The translations under genes and the position numbers were made by a program. A stretch of 64,000 nucleotides of DNA from Novispirillum itersonii subsp. itersonii ATCC 12639 (GTDB lineage Bacteria > Pseudomonadota > Alphaproteobacteria > Rhodospirillales > Rhodospirillaceae). Each line of letters opens with the position of its first letter. Within the stretch, counting starts at the first letter, position 1. This document shows positions 28,513 to 36,511 of the stretch, one piece after another. The DNA is taken from NCBI RefSeq assembly GCF_000381985.1, contig NZ_KB907339.1:186001-250000 (forward strand), given 5' to 3'. A model generated the notes under the pieces. The model was not told where the DNA came from. It ran no database searches and was given only the letters and a program-made list of their open reading frames with translations.

Positions 28513-28917
28513 ATGGCGGCTTTTGTCACCACCCGCAAAGTGCTGTTCCAGCACTGTGATCCGGCGGGGATCGTGTTCTATCCCCGCTATTTCGAGATGA
28601 TTAATTCGGTGGTTGAGGAATGGTTCGAGGATGTTCTCGGCCATTCTTTCGCCAGCCTGCACATGGACCAGAAAAAGGGGGTCCCGACCGCCGGGATCTC
28701 AGTGGATTTTCGCGCCCCCAGCCGTCTGGGAGAGGTGCTGACCTTTACCCTGACCCCCGGCCCGCTCGGGCGGTCGCGGATTCCCTGCCGGATTGAAGCT
28801 CACGGCGGTGAACAGCTGCGGCTGGAAGGGGCGCTGACGCTGGTCTATGTCGATGGTGTCACCCTGAAGTCGGAAACCCTGCCCGCCGCATTGGCGGCGC
28901 GGATTGAACAGCCCTGA
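28513..28917 (+). CDS. Hotdog-fold acyl-CoA thioesterase (4-hydroxybenzoyl-CoA thioesterase family)
   Basis: 134 residues, one hotdog domain. The catalytic Asp16 lies in FQHCDPAGIVFYPRYFEM, the motif of the 4HBT family; VDFRAPSRLGEVL is also typical. The ATG at 28513 lies 1 bp after the LivF stop, so it belongs to the operon. It may release CoA from dead-end aromatic or ring-derived CoA esters, keeping the CoA pool free. Confidence 0.92.
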   Translation: MAAFVTTRKVLFQHCDPAGIVFYPRYFEMINSVVEEWFEDVLGHSFASLHMDQKKGVPTAGISVDFRAPSRLGEVLTFTLTPGPLGRSRIPCRIEAHGGEQLRLEGALTLVYVDGVTLKSETLPAALAARIEQP

Positions 28918-28999
28918 CGGACTGTCGGATTTTACCCGTCGCCTGCCCGTGGACTGCCTGTGGCGTCTGCGCCGGGCGCCTGATGAGAGAGTTACAATC

Positions 29000-29392
29000 A
29001 TGCACGATCTTCTGCACCCCAAGAACTGGAAGCCCGCCATCGGTTATGCCAATGGCATCAAGGCCAGCGGCACCACCCTGTATCTGGGTGGTCAGATCGG
29101 CTGGAACGGTCAGCAGGAGTTTGAGACCGATGACTTTGTCGGCCAGGTTGAACAGGCCCTACGCAATATTGTCGCCATTCTGGAAGAAGGCGGTGCAGGG
29201 CCGGAACATCTGGTGCGCCTGACCTGGTATGTCACCGACAAGCGGGAATACCTCGACCGCCTGAAAGATGTCGGGCAGGCCTACCGCACCGTGCTGGGGC
29301 GGCACTTTCCGGCAATGACCATGGTGCAGGTGGCGGCGCTGGTCGAAGACCGCGCGAAGGTGGAAATCGAAGCCACCGCCGTTCTGCCTTAA
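29000..29392 (+). CDS. RidA/YjgF-family protein without the canonical Arg
   Basis: 130 residues, one RidA domain: LYLGGQIGWNG near residue 28 and C-terminal AKVEIEATAVLP. In imine-deaminating RidA a conserved Arg (Arg105) follows P-A; here the stretch reads FPAMTMVQVAAL with Met106 in its place, as in Rid subfamilies not shown to deaminate enamines. The conserved Glu region (VEIEA) is kept. ATG at 29000 with GAGAGAG upstream. Last gene of the island, 82 bp after the thioesterase. It may act on an amino or imino intermediate of 2-aminobenzoyl-CoA breakdown; role unproven. Confidence 0.88.
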   Translation: MHDLLHPKNWKPAIGYANGIKASGTTLYLGGQIGWNGQQEFETDDFVGQVEQALRNIVAILEEGGAGPEHLVRLTWYVTDKREYLDRLKDVGQAYRTVLGRHFPAMTMVQVAALVEDRAKVEIEATAVLP

Positions 29393-29396
29393 GTTT

Positions 29397-30362
29397 TTAC
29401 CCTTTGCGGAACCGGGCGGCCACCGGGGCGATGCCGTAGTGAATTGCCCCGACCACCCCCAGCCCGACGGCAAGGCCGCCAACCCCTGCGGCCCCGGCTG
29501 ACGTCAGCCAGTTGAGGACGCCACCGATTGCCGGAACCGTCTGCGCCGCCAGAGCGGCCAGACCGGCAATCCCGTGGCCGGGGGCGTTGACCCCGTACTG
29601 TTCCAGACCATGGACCAGAATACCGCCGCCGACCCACAGCATGGCGGCGGTACCGACCACGCTCAGCAGTTTCAGGAACTTCGGCATCCCGTTGACCAGT
29701 CCGCGTCCGATGGTTTGCAGCAGGCGGCTGCGGGTCTGGGCCAGTACCAGCCCGACGTCGTCAGCCTTGACGATCACCGCCACCGCGCCATACACGACGA
29801 TGGTGATACCGATACCGACCACCGCCAGAATGACGGCCTGAAGCCAGAACGAAGAGGTTTCCGCCGCTACGGTGGACAGGGTGATCGCCATGATCTCGCC
29901 GGACAGAATCAGGTCTGTGCGTACCGCACTGCGGACCTTCTCATCTTCCAGTTCCTTGGCATTTTTGGCCGAAGAGCCCCCTTCCGAGGTCTCGCCCGTA
30001 TCATGGTGAAGCACGGCTTCAAGGACCTTTTCCGCGCCTTCGTAACACAGGAACAGCCCGCCCGCCATCAGCAGCGGGGTGATCGCCCACGGGGCAAACA
30101 GGCTGAGCAGCAGGGCGGCAGGCAGCAGGATCAACAGCTTGTTGCGCAGTGATCCGACCGTGATACGGGCGATGATCGGCAGTTCGCGGTCGGCGGTGAA
30201 GCCGACCACATAGCGCGGGGTGACGGCGGCATCATCGACCACCACCCCGGCGGCCTTGGCCCCGGCCTTGCCCGCCTGCGCCGCCGCGTCATCCAGACTG
30301 GCAGCGGCAACCTTGGCCAGAGAAACCACATCATCCAGCAGCGCCAGAAGCCCCTGCGACAT
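29397..30362 (-). CDS. DUF808 family membrane protein (YedI-like)
   Basis: 321 residues. The N-terminus SQGLLALLDDVVSLAKVAA plus GAKAAGVVVDDAAVTPRYV is typical of DUF808, followed by RITVGSLRNKLLILLPAALL and several membrane helices. The ATG at 30362 lies nine bases after AGGAAGG; the ATG at 30371 would abut it, and the open frame further upstream lacks resemblance. Inner membrane, function unknown. Convergent with the RidA gene; only 4 bp separate the stops and no terminator lies between. Confidence 0.88.
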   Translation of the reverse strand: MSQGLLALLDDVVSLAKVAAASLDDAAAQAGKAGAKAAGVVVDDAAVTPRYVVGFTADRELPIIARITVGSLRNKLLILLPAALLLSLFAPWAITPLLMAGGLFLCYEGAEKVLEAVLHHDTGETSEGGSSAKNAKELEDEKVRSAVRTDLILSGEIMAITLSTVAAETSSFWLQAVILAVVGIGITIVVYGAVAVIVKADDVGLVLAQTRSRLLQTIGRGLVNGMPKFLKLLSVVGTAAMLWVGGGILVHGLEQYGVNAPGHGIAGLAALAAQTVPAIGGVLNWLTSAGAAGVGGLAVGLGVVGAIHYGIAPVAARFRKG

Positions 30363-30509
30363 CCGATACATCCTTCCTGAAATCCTGTCGGCGTCAGTTA
30401 ACGGAAGCCGGGGCCGGGATGCAAGGTGTGGTTTGAAGAAAACGGACAGGCGGAAACAGGGCTGGGACGTTTTGGGGAGCGGAAAATGCGGGCGCTGCCC
30501 GTACCCGGT

Positions 30510-30657
30510 AAGGGCCATTGGCCCTTTCTTTTGGAAAGAAGGCACTGTCGATTTGATTTTTTGGTGCGGGCAAGGCCCGCAGGGTCTTTGCCGTCAACCT
30601 ATGGTGAGGGATCCATCTAGGCGCCCATTAATCAGGTCAAGGAGCCCGAGGCTCCTT
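30510..30657. repeat. Series of three short perfect hairpins
   Basis: AAGGGCCA-T-TGGCCCTT (30510-30526, followed by TCTTTT), GCGGGC-AAG-GCCCGC (30566-30580) and AAGGAGCC-CGA-GGCTCCTT (30639-30657). They fill the 434-bp space 30363-30796, where no credible gene is present. The first resembles a terminator on the plus strand, but no plus-strand gene precedes it. Confidence 0.6.
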
Positions 30658-30663
30658 GTGGTG

Positions 30664-30738
30664 TCCGGGGCAAAGCCCCGACGGGTGGGGTCCGGGGCAA
30701 AGCCCCGAAGGGTGGGGTTCGGGGCCAAGCCCCACGGG
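30664..30738. repeat. Three tandem 27-bp palindromic units
   Basis: The core GGGGCAAAGCCCC occurs at 30667-30679 and 30694-30706, and as GGGGCCAAGCCCC at 30721-30733, a constant 27-bp period, each flanked by CGA(C/A)GGGTGGGG-type sequence. Every unit can fold on itself. This looks like a dispersed REP-type extragenic repeat rather than a CRISPR, since there are no unique spacers. Confidence 0.75.
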
Positions 30739-30756
30739 TCAGAGAGGCAAAAGAAA

Positions 30757-30785
30757 ACAGGGCCGGTCTTTGCAACCGGCCCTGT
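30757..30785 (-). terminator. Terminator of the indolepyruvate oxidoreductase gene
   Basis: 11-bp perfect stem ACAGGGCCGGT / ACCGGCCCTGT with a 7-nt loop, followed on the minus strand by TTTCTTTT, 12 bp after the stop. Confidence 0.88.
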
Positions 30786-30796
30786 CTGTCAGGAGG

Positions 30797-33700
30797 TTAT
30801 TCAGCCGCCGCTTTCAGGGTTGGCGGAGAGCGGAAGGCGGCGAGAAGCTGGGCTTCCTTGTGTTTGGCTTCCTCCACGTTTTTATCCAGTACGTGGCCGT
30901 AGCCGCGCATGGTCATCGGCAGGGCCGCCAGATCCACGGCGATGGCATGGTTGGCGGCGGACAGCGACGGCAGCAGACCGGAGATCATCGCTTCGTATTC
31001 GGCGATCAGGCGGCGCTGCATCTTGCGTTCGCCGGTGTAGCCGAAGATGTCGAAGGCGGTGCCGCGCAGGCCCTTCATCTTTGCCAGAACCTTAAACGCG
31101 GTCATCACCCAGGGGCCGAAGGTGGATTTCTTCAGGCGGCCGGTCTGCGGGTCGCGGTTGCCCAGCAGCGGCGGTGCCAGATGGAAGGTCAGCTTCAGGG
31201 TGCCTTCAAACTGCTTTTTCAGGGCGGTTTCGAAGGTGCCGTCGGTATACAGACGCGCCACTTCGTATTCGTCCTTATAAGCCAGCAGCTTGAACCATGC
31301 TTTCGCCACCGCTTCGGTCAGGGTGGTCTTGCCGGGCATCGCGGCCTGTTCAGCGCTGCGGACGGCGCTGATCAGGGCGGTGTAACGGGCGGCATAGGCG
31401 CTGTCCTGATAGGCGGTCAGGAACTCGGTGCGGCGGGCGATCATCTCGTCCACGGTTTCCGACAGGCGGTGATGGGCGGCAACCGCACCCGACACCGGCT
31501 TCAGCAGCGCATCGACCCGGGCTACATCCACGGCGGCACGGCGGCCCCACAGGAAAGCCTGACGGTTGAAGTCAACGGCGGTGCCATTCAGTTCAACCGC
31601 GCGCATCAGGGCCTCTTCCGACAGCGGCAGCAGACCTTTCTGCCAGGCGTAACCGACCAGAAACAGGTTGGCGGCAAGAGAGTCCCCAAGCAGGCCGGTG
31701 GCCAGCCGGGTGGCGTCGATGAAGTGGGCGGCGTCGCGGCCGACCGCGTCAACGATCACGTCCTCAATCTCCCGGGCCGGGAACTTGACGTCCGGCTTAC
31801 GGGTGAAGTCGGCGGTCATGGTGCGGTGGCTGTTGATCACCGCGTGGGTCTTGCCCTGCTGCATCTTGCCAAGGGTGTCATAGCCCCCGGCGGTCAGGCT
31901 GTCACAGCCCAGTACCAGCCGGGCATTGCCGGCGGCGACGCGGACGGCGTGAATATCATCCGGGGTGCGGCCAATGCGCAGATGGCTGACCACCGCGCCG
32001 TTTTTCTGGGCCAGACCGGCCTGATCAAGGGCAGAAACCCCCTTGCCTTCCAGATGGGCGGCCATGCCGATCAGGGCAGAGATGGTGACGACGCCGGTAC
32101 CGCCGATGCCGGTGATGACGATGTCATACGGGTCTTTGCCGATCATCGGCACGGCGGGGGCGGGCAGGGCGCCAAAGTCTGCGCCGTTTCCGGCGTTGCC
32201 ACCCTGTTTACGGACCTTACCGCCTTCGACGGTGACAAACGACGGACAGAAGCCGTTGACGCAGGACAGATCTTTATTGCACGACGACTGATCAATGGCG
32301 CGCTTGCGGCCAAACTCGGTTTCCACCGGTTCGACGGCGACACAGTTGGATTTCACCCCACAGTCGCCGCAGCCTTCACAGACCAGATCGTTGACGAACA
32401 CGCGCTTATCCGGGTCAACCATCTTACCGCGCTTGCGGCGGCGGCGCTTTTCGGCGGCACAGGTCTGGTCATAGATCATCACGGTCACGCCGGGGATGTC
32501 GCGCAGTTCCTTCTGCACGGCGTCCAGCTCATCGCGGTGATAGAATTTGATCCCGGCCGGGAAGCCGTAGTTGATGGGGTACTTGTTGGGCTCGTCAGAA
32601 ACGACCACCACCTTGACCACGCCTTCCCCCAGCACCTGCTGCGCGATCTGCGGTACGGTCAGCGGGCCGTCATGCGGCTGGCCGCCGGTCATCGCAACGG
32701 CATCGTTGAACAGGATCTTGTAGGTGATATTGACCTTGGCGGCCACCGACTGCCGGATCGCCAGCAGGCCGGAGTGGTAATAGGTGCCATCCCCGAGATT
32801 GGCGAAAATGTGGGTTTCGTCGGTGAACGGGGCCTGACCGACCCAGGGCACGCCTTCGCCGCCCATCTGGGTGAAGGTGGCGGTGGAACGGTCCATCCAC
32901 GTCACCATGTAATGGCAGCCGATGCCACCGACCGCGCGGGAGCCTTCCGGGACATTGGTCGAGGTGTTGTGCGGGCACCCGGCGCAGAAGTGCGGAATGC
33001 GCTTGGCTGCCACCTTCGGGGCTTCCAGAGAGCGTTCCTTGGCTTCCAGAAAGTCCAGCCGCTGCTGGATTGACGGGGCGGTGACAAAACGGCTCATCCG
33101 CTCGGCCAGCACACGGGCGATGCGGGCCGGGGTCAGCTCCCCGGCGGAGGGCAGGGTCCAGGTGCCCTGTTCGTCGAACTTGCCGACCACGCGGGGGCGG
33201 ACATCCTCACGCCAGTTATACAGCTGTTCTTTCAGCTGGTTTTCGATGATGGCGCGCTTTTCCTCGATGACGACGATCTCTTCCAGACCTTCGGCGAAGT
33301 CGCGCACGCCCTGCCGTTCCAGTGGCCACGGCATCCCGATCTTGTACAGACGGATGCCGATACGGGCGGCCATCTCATCGTCGATCCCCAGATCGTCCAG
33401 CGCCTGCCGGACATCGAGATAGCTTTTGCCGGTGGTGACGATGCCAAGGCGGGGGTTGGGGGTGTCGATCACCACCTTGTTCAGCTTGTTGGCCCGGGCG
33501 AACGCCAGCGCCGCGTACAGCTTATGCCGCATCAGGCGCAGTTCCTGATCCAGCGGGGTGTCCGGCCAGCGGATATGCAGGCCGTCGGCGGGCATCTCGA
33601 AATCGGTGGGGATCACAAACTGGTGGCGGGCCGGATCAACATCAACATTGGCGGAGCTGTCCATCACCTCGGCCAGACACTTCAGCGCCACCCAGCAGCC

Positions 33701-34282
33701 GGAATAACGGCTCATGGCGGTGGCCAGCATGCCGTAATCCAGCACTTCCTGCACGTTGGCAGGGTGCAGCACCGGGATCTGCAGATCCATATAGGCGTAA
33801 TCGGTCTGGTAGGCGACGGTGGACGATTTGGCGGCGTGGTCATCGCCGGAGAACAGCACCACCCCGCCGTGCTTCGACGTACCGGCCATGTTGCCGTGAC
33901 GGAGCACATCGCAGGACCGGTCAACACCCGGGCCCTTGCCGTACCAGTAAGCAAACACGCCGTCGTACTTTGCACCCTTGAACAGGTTGACCTGCTGGGT
34001 GCCCCAGACGGCGGTGGCAGCCAGATCTTCGTTGATGCCCGGCTGGAATTCGATGTGGTGAGACTTAAGGTGCTTCTTGGCTTTCCACAGGGTCTGATCC
34101 AGACCCCCGATCGGGGATCCACGGTAGCCGGAGACAAACCCGGCGGTGTTCAGACCGTTGGCAAGGTCATGATCACGCTGCATCAGTGGCAGGCGGGCAA
34201 GGGCCTGAATGCCCGACAAGTAAATCCGCCCGGAGGATAGGGTGAATTTGTCTTCCAGTGTCACGTTGACATCGACGGTCAT
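30797..34282 (-). CDS. Fused indolepyruvate:ferredoxin oxidoreductase family protein
   Basis: 1161 residues, combining in one chain the large (IorA-like) and small (IorB-like) parts. N-terminal pyrimidine-binding domain (YLSGIQALARLPLMQRDHD, SGYRGSPIGGLDQTLW), TPP-binding middle (about 435-540: GIGCHYMVTWMDRSTATF, NLGDGTYYHSGLLAIRQS), Fe-S region with clustered Cys (about 630-690: CEGCGDCGVKSNC, CNKDLSCVNGFC) and the gamma domain (GIGGTGVVTISALIG). It oxidatively decarboxylates arylpyruvates (from Trp, Phe, Tyr) to aryl-acetyl-CoA, reducing ferredoxin or another acceptor. GGGAGAGAG before the ATG. Single-gene unit with its own terminator. Some members use branched-chain keto acids, so the substrate is inferred. 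Confidence 0.93.
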   Translation of the reverse strand: MTVDVNVTLEDKFTLSSGRIYLSGIQALARLPLMQRDHDLANGLNTAGFVSGYRGSPIGGLDQTLWKAKKHLKSHHIEFQPGINEDLAATAVWGTQQVNLFKGAKYDGVFAYWYGKGPGVDRSCDVLRHGNMAGTSKHGGVVLFSGDDHAAKSSTVAYQTDYAYMDLQIPVLHPANVQEVLDYGMLATAMSRYSGCWVALKCLAEVMDSSANVDVDPARHQFVIPTDFEMPADGLHIRWPDTPLDQELRLMRHKLYAALAFARANKLNKVVIDTPNPRLGIVTTGKSYLDVRQALDDLGIDDEMAARIGIRLYKIGMPWPLERQGVRDFAEGLEEIVVIEEKRAIIENQLKEQLYNWREDVRPRVVGKFDEQGTWTLPSAGELTPARIARVLAERMSRFVTAPSIQQRLDFLEAKERSLEAPKVAAKRIPHFCAGCPHNTSTNVPEGSRAVGGIGCHYMVTWMDRSTATFTQMGGEGVPWVGQAPFTDETHIFANLGDGTYYHSGLLAIRQSVAAKVNITYKILFNDAVAMTGGQPHDGPLTVPQIAQQVLGEGVVKVVVVSDEPNKYPINYGFPAGIKFYHRDELDAVQKELRDIPGVTVMIYDQTCAAEKRRRRKRGKMVDPDKRVFVNDLVCEGCGDCGVKSNCVAVEPVETEFGRKRAIDQSSCNKDLSCVNGFCPSFVTVEGGKVRKQGGNAGNGADFGALPAPAVPMIGKDPYDIVITGIGGTGVVTISALIGMAAHLEGKGVSALDQAGLAQKNGAVVSHLRIGRTPDDIHAVRVAAGNARLVLGCDSLTAGGYDTLGKMQQGKTHAVINSHRTMTADFTRKPDVKFPAREIEDVIVDAVGRDAAHFIDATRLATGLLGDSLAANLFLVGYAWQKGLLPLSEEALMRAVELNGTAVDFNRQAFLWGRRAAVDVARVDALLKPVSGAVAAHHRLSETVDEMIARRTEFLTAYQDSAYAARYTALISAVRSAEQAAMPGKTTLTEAVAKAWFKLLAYKDEYEVARLYTDGTFETALKKQFEGTLKLTFHLAPPLLGNRDPQTGRLKKSTFGPWVMTAFKVLAKMKGLRGTAFDIFGYTGERKMQRRLIAEYEAMISGLLPSLSAANHAIAVDLAALPMTMRGYGHVLDKNVEEAKHKEAQLLAAFRSPPTLKAAAE

Positions 34283-34640
34283 TGTAACTCTCTCCCTGAT
34301 GCTGCAGCGCGCAAGATATGGTGCAGGGCAATATGATGCAGGGCCGGTGCAGCGTTGGTTCTGGGGCTGTGCAGTTTTTAAGGTCTGCTTATTTTTACAG
34401 CGCCACTATTGATCATGGGGCCGACCATACGCCCGGGCAAGAGGGCTGCCAATAGGTCAGTTTTATTGACCTACATTTCGCAGCAATATTCTTGCGTTTC
34501 CGGAAAACGTGAAACAAGCTTGCGGAAGGGGTGGGCTGTTCTGATCATTCCTTACTCAGCCCGTCTTCCGGCGCATGGCAGTGCCGCGCCGGGAGTATGG
34601 ATCGCCCCGACTCCCCCTCTCGCTCCCGGAGGTTTTTCCG
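34283..34640. other. Divergent intergenic region, 358 bp, no gene
   Basis: Lies between the divergent oxidoreductase and AhpD-like genes and must hold both promoters. Locally A/T-rich near 34370-34500 (TTTTTAAGGTCTGCTTATTTT, TTTTATTGACCTACATTTC). No clear operator or hairpin was seen. Confidence 0.5.
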
Positions 34641-35213
34641 ATGCCACAGCCCGATCACATTGTGCGTATTGATCTGCCGGATGCCCCGGCCCTGCCGGAG
34701 GATATGCAGGCTTATTTCGATAAATGCCGGGAGAAGCTGGGCATGGTGCCCAATGTATTGGCCGCTTACACCGGCAACCCGGACAAACTGCGGGTTTTTG
34801 CCCAGTTTTATAACCAGCTGATGCTGGCACCATCCGGCCTGAGCAAGCTGGAGCGGGAGCTGATCGCGGTTGCCGTCAGCTCAGCCAACCGCTGCTATTA
34901 TTGTCTGGTGGCCCACGGGCAGGCAGTGCGGCAGCTGTCGGGCGACCCGCAGCTGGGGGAAATGATGGTGATGAATTACCGCGTCGCCGATCTGCCGGAC
35001 CGTCAGCGTGCGATGCTGGACTTTGCCTGGAAGCTGACGGCGACACCCCATGACATCAACGACATGGACCGTGACCGCCTGCGGGATGTCGGCTTCGGCG
35101 AGCAGGATATCTTCGACATTGTCGATACGGCGGCTTTTTTCAACTACACCAACCGGATGGCGCATGGTCTGGATATGATGCCAAACGCCGAATACCACCG
35201 GATGGACCGCTGA
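34641..35213 (+). CDS. AhpD-like peroxidase-related protein (carboxymuconolactone decarboxylase family)
   Basis: 190 residues, the size of the peroxidase-related (TIGR01926-like) subgroup. The redox motif is LSKLERELIAVAVSSANRCY followed by YCLVAHG, i.e. E-x(n)-CxxC-x3-H, as in AhpD. It probably reduces peroxides or transfers electrons by thiol chemistry in the cytoplasm. GGAGG before the ATG at 34641; the frame is open 22 codons upstream without resemblance. Divergent from the oxygen-sensitive-type oxidoreductase, which would fit an oxidant-protection job, but this is only context. Confidence 0.88.
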   Translation: MPQPDHIVRIDLPDAPALPEDMQAYFDKCREKLGMVPNVLAAYTGNPDKLRVFAQFYNQLMLAPSGLSKLERELIAVAVSSANRCYYCLVAHGQAVRQLSGDPQLGEMMVMNYRVADLPDRQRAMLDFAWKLTATPHDINDMDRDRLRDVGFGEQDIFDIVDTAAFFNYTNRMAHGLDMMPNAEYHRMDR

Positions 35214-35248
35214 GATCTGCCTTCTGTCCGTATTACCGGGCAATAAAA

Positions 35249-35273
35249 AACGCCGCCTCTTTGGGGCGGCGTT
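35249..35273. terminator. Bidirectional terminator between ahpD-like gene and eipB
   Basis: AACGCCGCC / GGCGGCGTT stem, 7-nt loop, with a six-base A-run on the left that becomes the T-run on the minus strand. Serves both convergent genes. Confidence 0.85.
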
Positions 35274-35278
35274 GCTGT

Positions 35279-36112
35279 TCAGCACTTAGGGGCAAGGGGC
35301 GATCGAAGATCCGTCAACGTGCCCCTGAGGGTGAAATCACCGAAGTCCTGCAGAATGCTTTCCGCGACGCCATTGTCATGGTAGCGCAGAGTCACTTCAA
35401 AGTCGGGGGTGCCGGAGGCATTGTCCGGGCTGAAGAAGGCCAGCACAACCGGCCAGCCGGGGGTGTTCAGCAGCAGGTTGGGCAGCGCAGAGTTGGAATC
35501 GCCGGGGAAGCGGGCCCCGATCGCGGCACTGACATTGATCGCTTCGCCGATGGCGGAACCGTCAAAGACCTTGCGGGCAAAGAAGCGTTTGCCATCCCGG
35601 GCCTGCCGGATCAGCGATTCCGTATGCGAGGTCGGGAACAGGGTGCCGGGGGACAGATCAAACACCACGGATTCCCCGCCTTCGCCTTCATCGCGGAACG
35701 TGGCGGAGCCGACGCCGTCAGGCCCGATCCGGGCATCCCCTTCGTAAGAATCAATGATATCGCCGTCGCGGTGATTGCGGACCTTAAAGCGGTAAGCGCT
35801 GCCATCCTTGGCTTCCCACGACACAAAGTCCCACACCGTGCTGGTGGCCCCGCCGGCGGTCTGCCACAGGGTCAGCTCGGTATGGGTCTCGACGGTCCAG
35901 CCGTCGCAGCTGTCGGAGAAGGAATAGCGCATAACCCCGTTGGCCCCGACAATGCCGGAGGACGGCTTGGCGCTGTTCAGGCGCATGCTGTATTCCGCCT
36001 CATGGGGGGCCAGCGGCCCGGCACTGTCGGCGGCCATGGCAGGCAGCGGTAACAGCAGCGCAGGCAGAATGATGACCAGACGTCGGGCTGCCCCCAGCAG
36101 ATGGCGTTTCAG
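35279..36112 (-). CDS. eipB: Cell-envelope protein EipB family (DUF1849)
   Basis: About 278 residues from the chosen start. A signal-like hydrophobic stretch (RRLVIILPALLLPLPAMAAD) precedes the mature part LAPHEAEYSMRLNSAKPSSG, with YSFSDSCDGWTVETHTEL and the C-terminal FGDFTLRGTLTDLRS. The two Cys of EipB that form a disulfide are present (SCDGW and the last residue Cys). EipB is a periplasmic beta-spiral protein needed for envelope integrity in Brucella. No ATG lies right before the signal: CTG at 36112 is a guess; the frame stays open to a GTG at 36313 with AGAGGAA ahead, but that would put 67 unrelated residues before the signal. Confidence 0.8.
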   Translation of the reverse strand: MKRHLLGAARRLVIILPALLLPLPAMAADSAGPLAPHEAEYSMRLNSAKPSSGIVGANGVMRYSFSDSCDGWTVETHTELTLWQTAGGATSTVWDFVSWEAKDGSAYRFKVRNHRDGDIIDSYEGDARIGPDGVGSATFRDEGEGGESVVFDLSPGTLFPTSHTESLIRQARDGKRFFARKVFDGSAIGEAINVSAAIGARFPGDSNSALPNLLLNTPGWPVVLAFFSPDNASGTPDFEVTLRYHDNGVAESILQDFGDFTLRGTLTDLRSPLAPKC

Positions 36113-36427
36113 CCCCGCAAAAGGATAAGCCGACTGTTCCCCAAAGGTGGAGTTAAGGGCGACAACGCCCTGAAACTCTTCGGAAACTTTAGCGATGTTG
36201 CCAATATGGCACACGACGCCCCCCAACGAGAACACAGGATCAGCAGGCTGGATTTGGGAATTAAAATGAAGAAGATCAAGGCATTTGGGAAGCAGCATCC
36301 CGCAGTGCCGCACAGTTTCCTCTCACACTGTGGCAAAAAAGCCCCGCTTTCAGGGCATTGGGGGTCATTTGTTCGGGGCAGGCGATGAAAGGGCGCACTT
36401 TTCAGGCGGAGACAGGCCGTTAAAGCA

Positions 36428-36456
36428 AAACCGCCCGCGCGGATGGCGGGCGGTTT
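36428..36456 (-). terminator. Terminator of aspS
   Basis: AAACCGCCCGC / GCGGGCGGTTT 11-bp perfect stem with a 7-nt loop, followed on the minus strand by TGCTTTA. Confidence 0.8.
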
Positions 36457-36511
36457 CACAACGGGAACTGTCAGGGTCAGCGCAGTTTCAGGCGCAAAGC
36501 CGGGACCGGCT

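Noticed and set aside
30426-30620. 64-codon open frame in the repeat block considered as a small gene
   Set aside because: It spans hairpins, lacks a ribosome site and has no recognisable sequence.
30664-30738. Tandem 27-bp repeats considered as a CRISPR array
   Set aside because: Units are contiguous with no unique spacers, only three copies, and no cas genes are near.
30656-33073. 805-codon plus-strand open frame opposite the indolepyruvate oxidoreductase gene
   Set aside because: Antisense shadow beginning inside the palindromic repeat block; no family resemblance.
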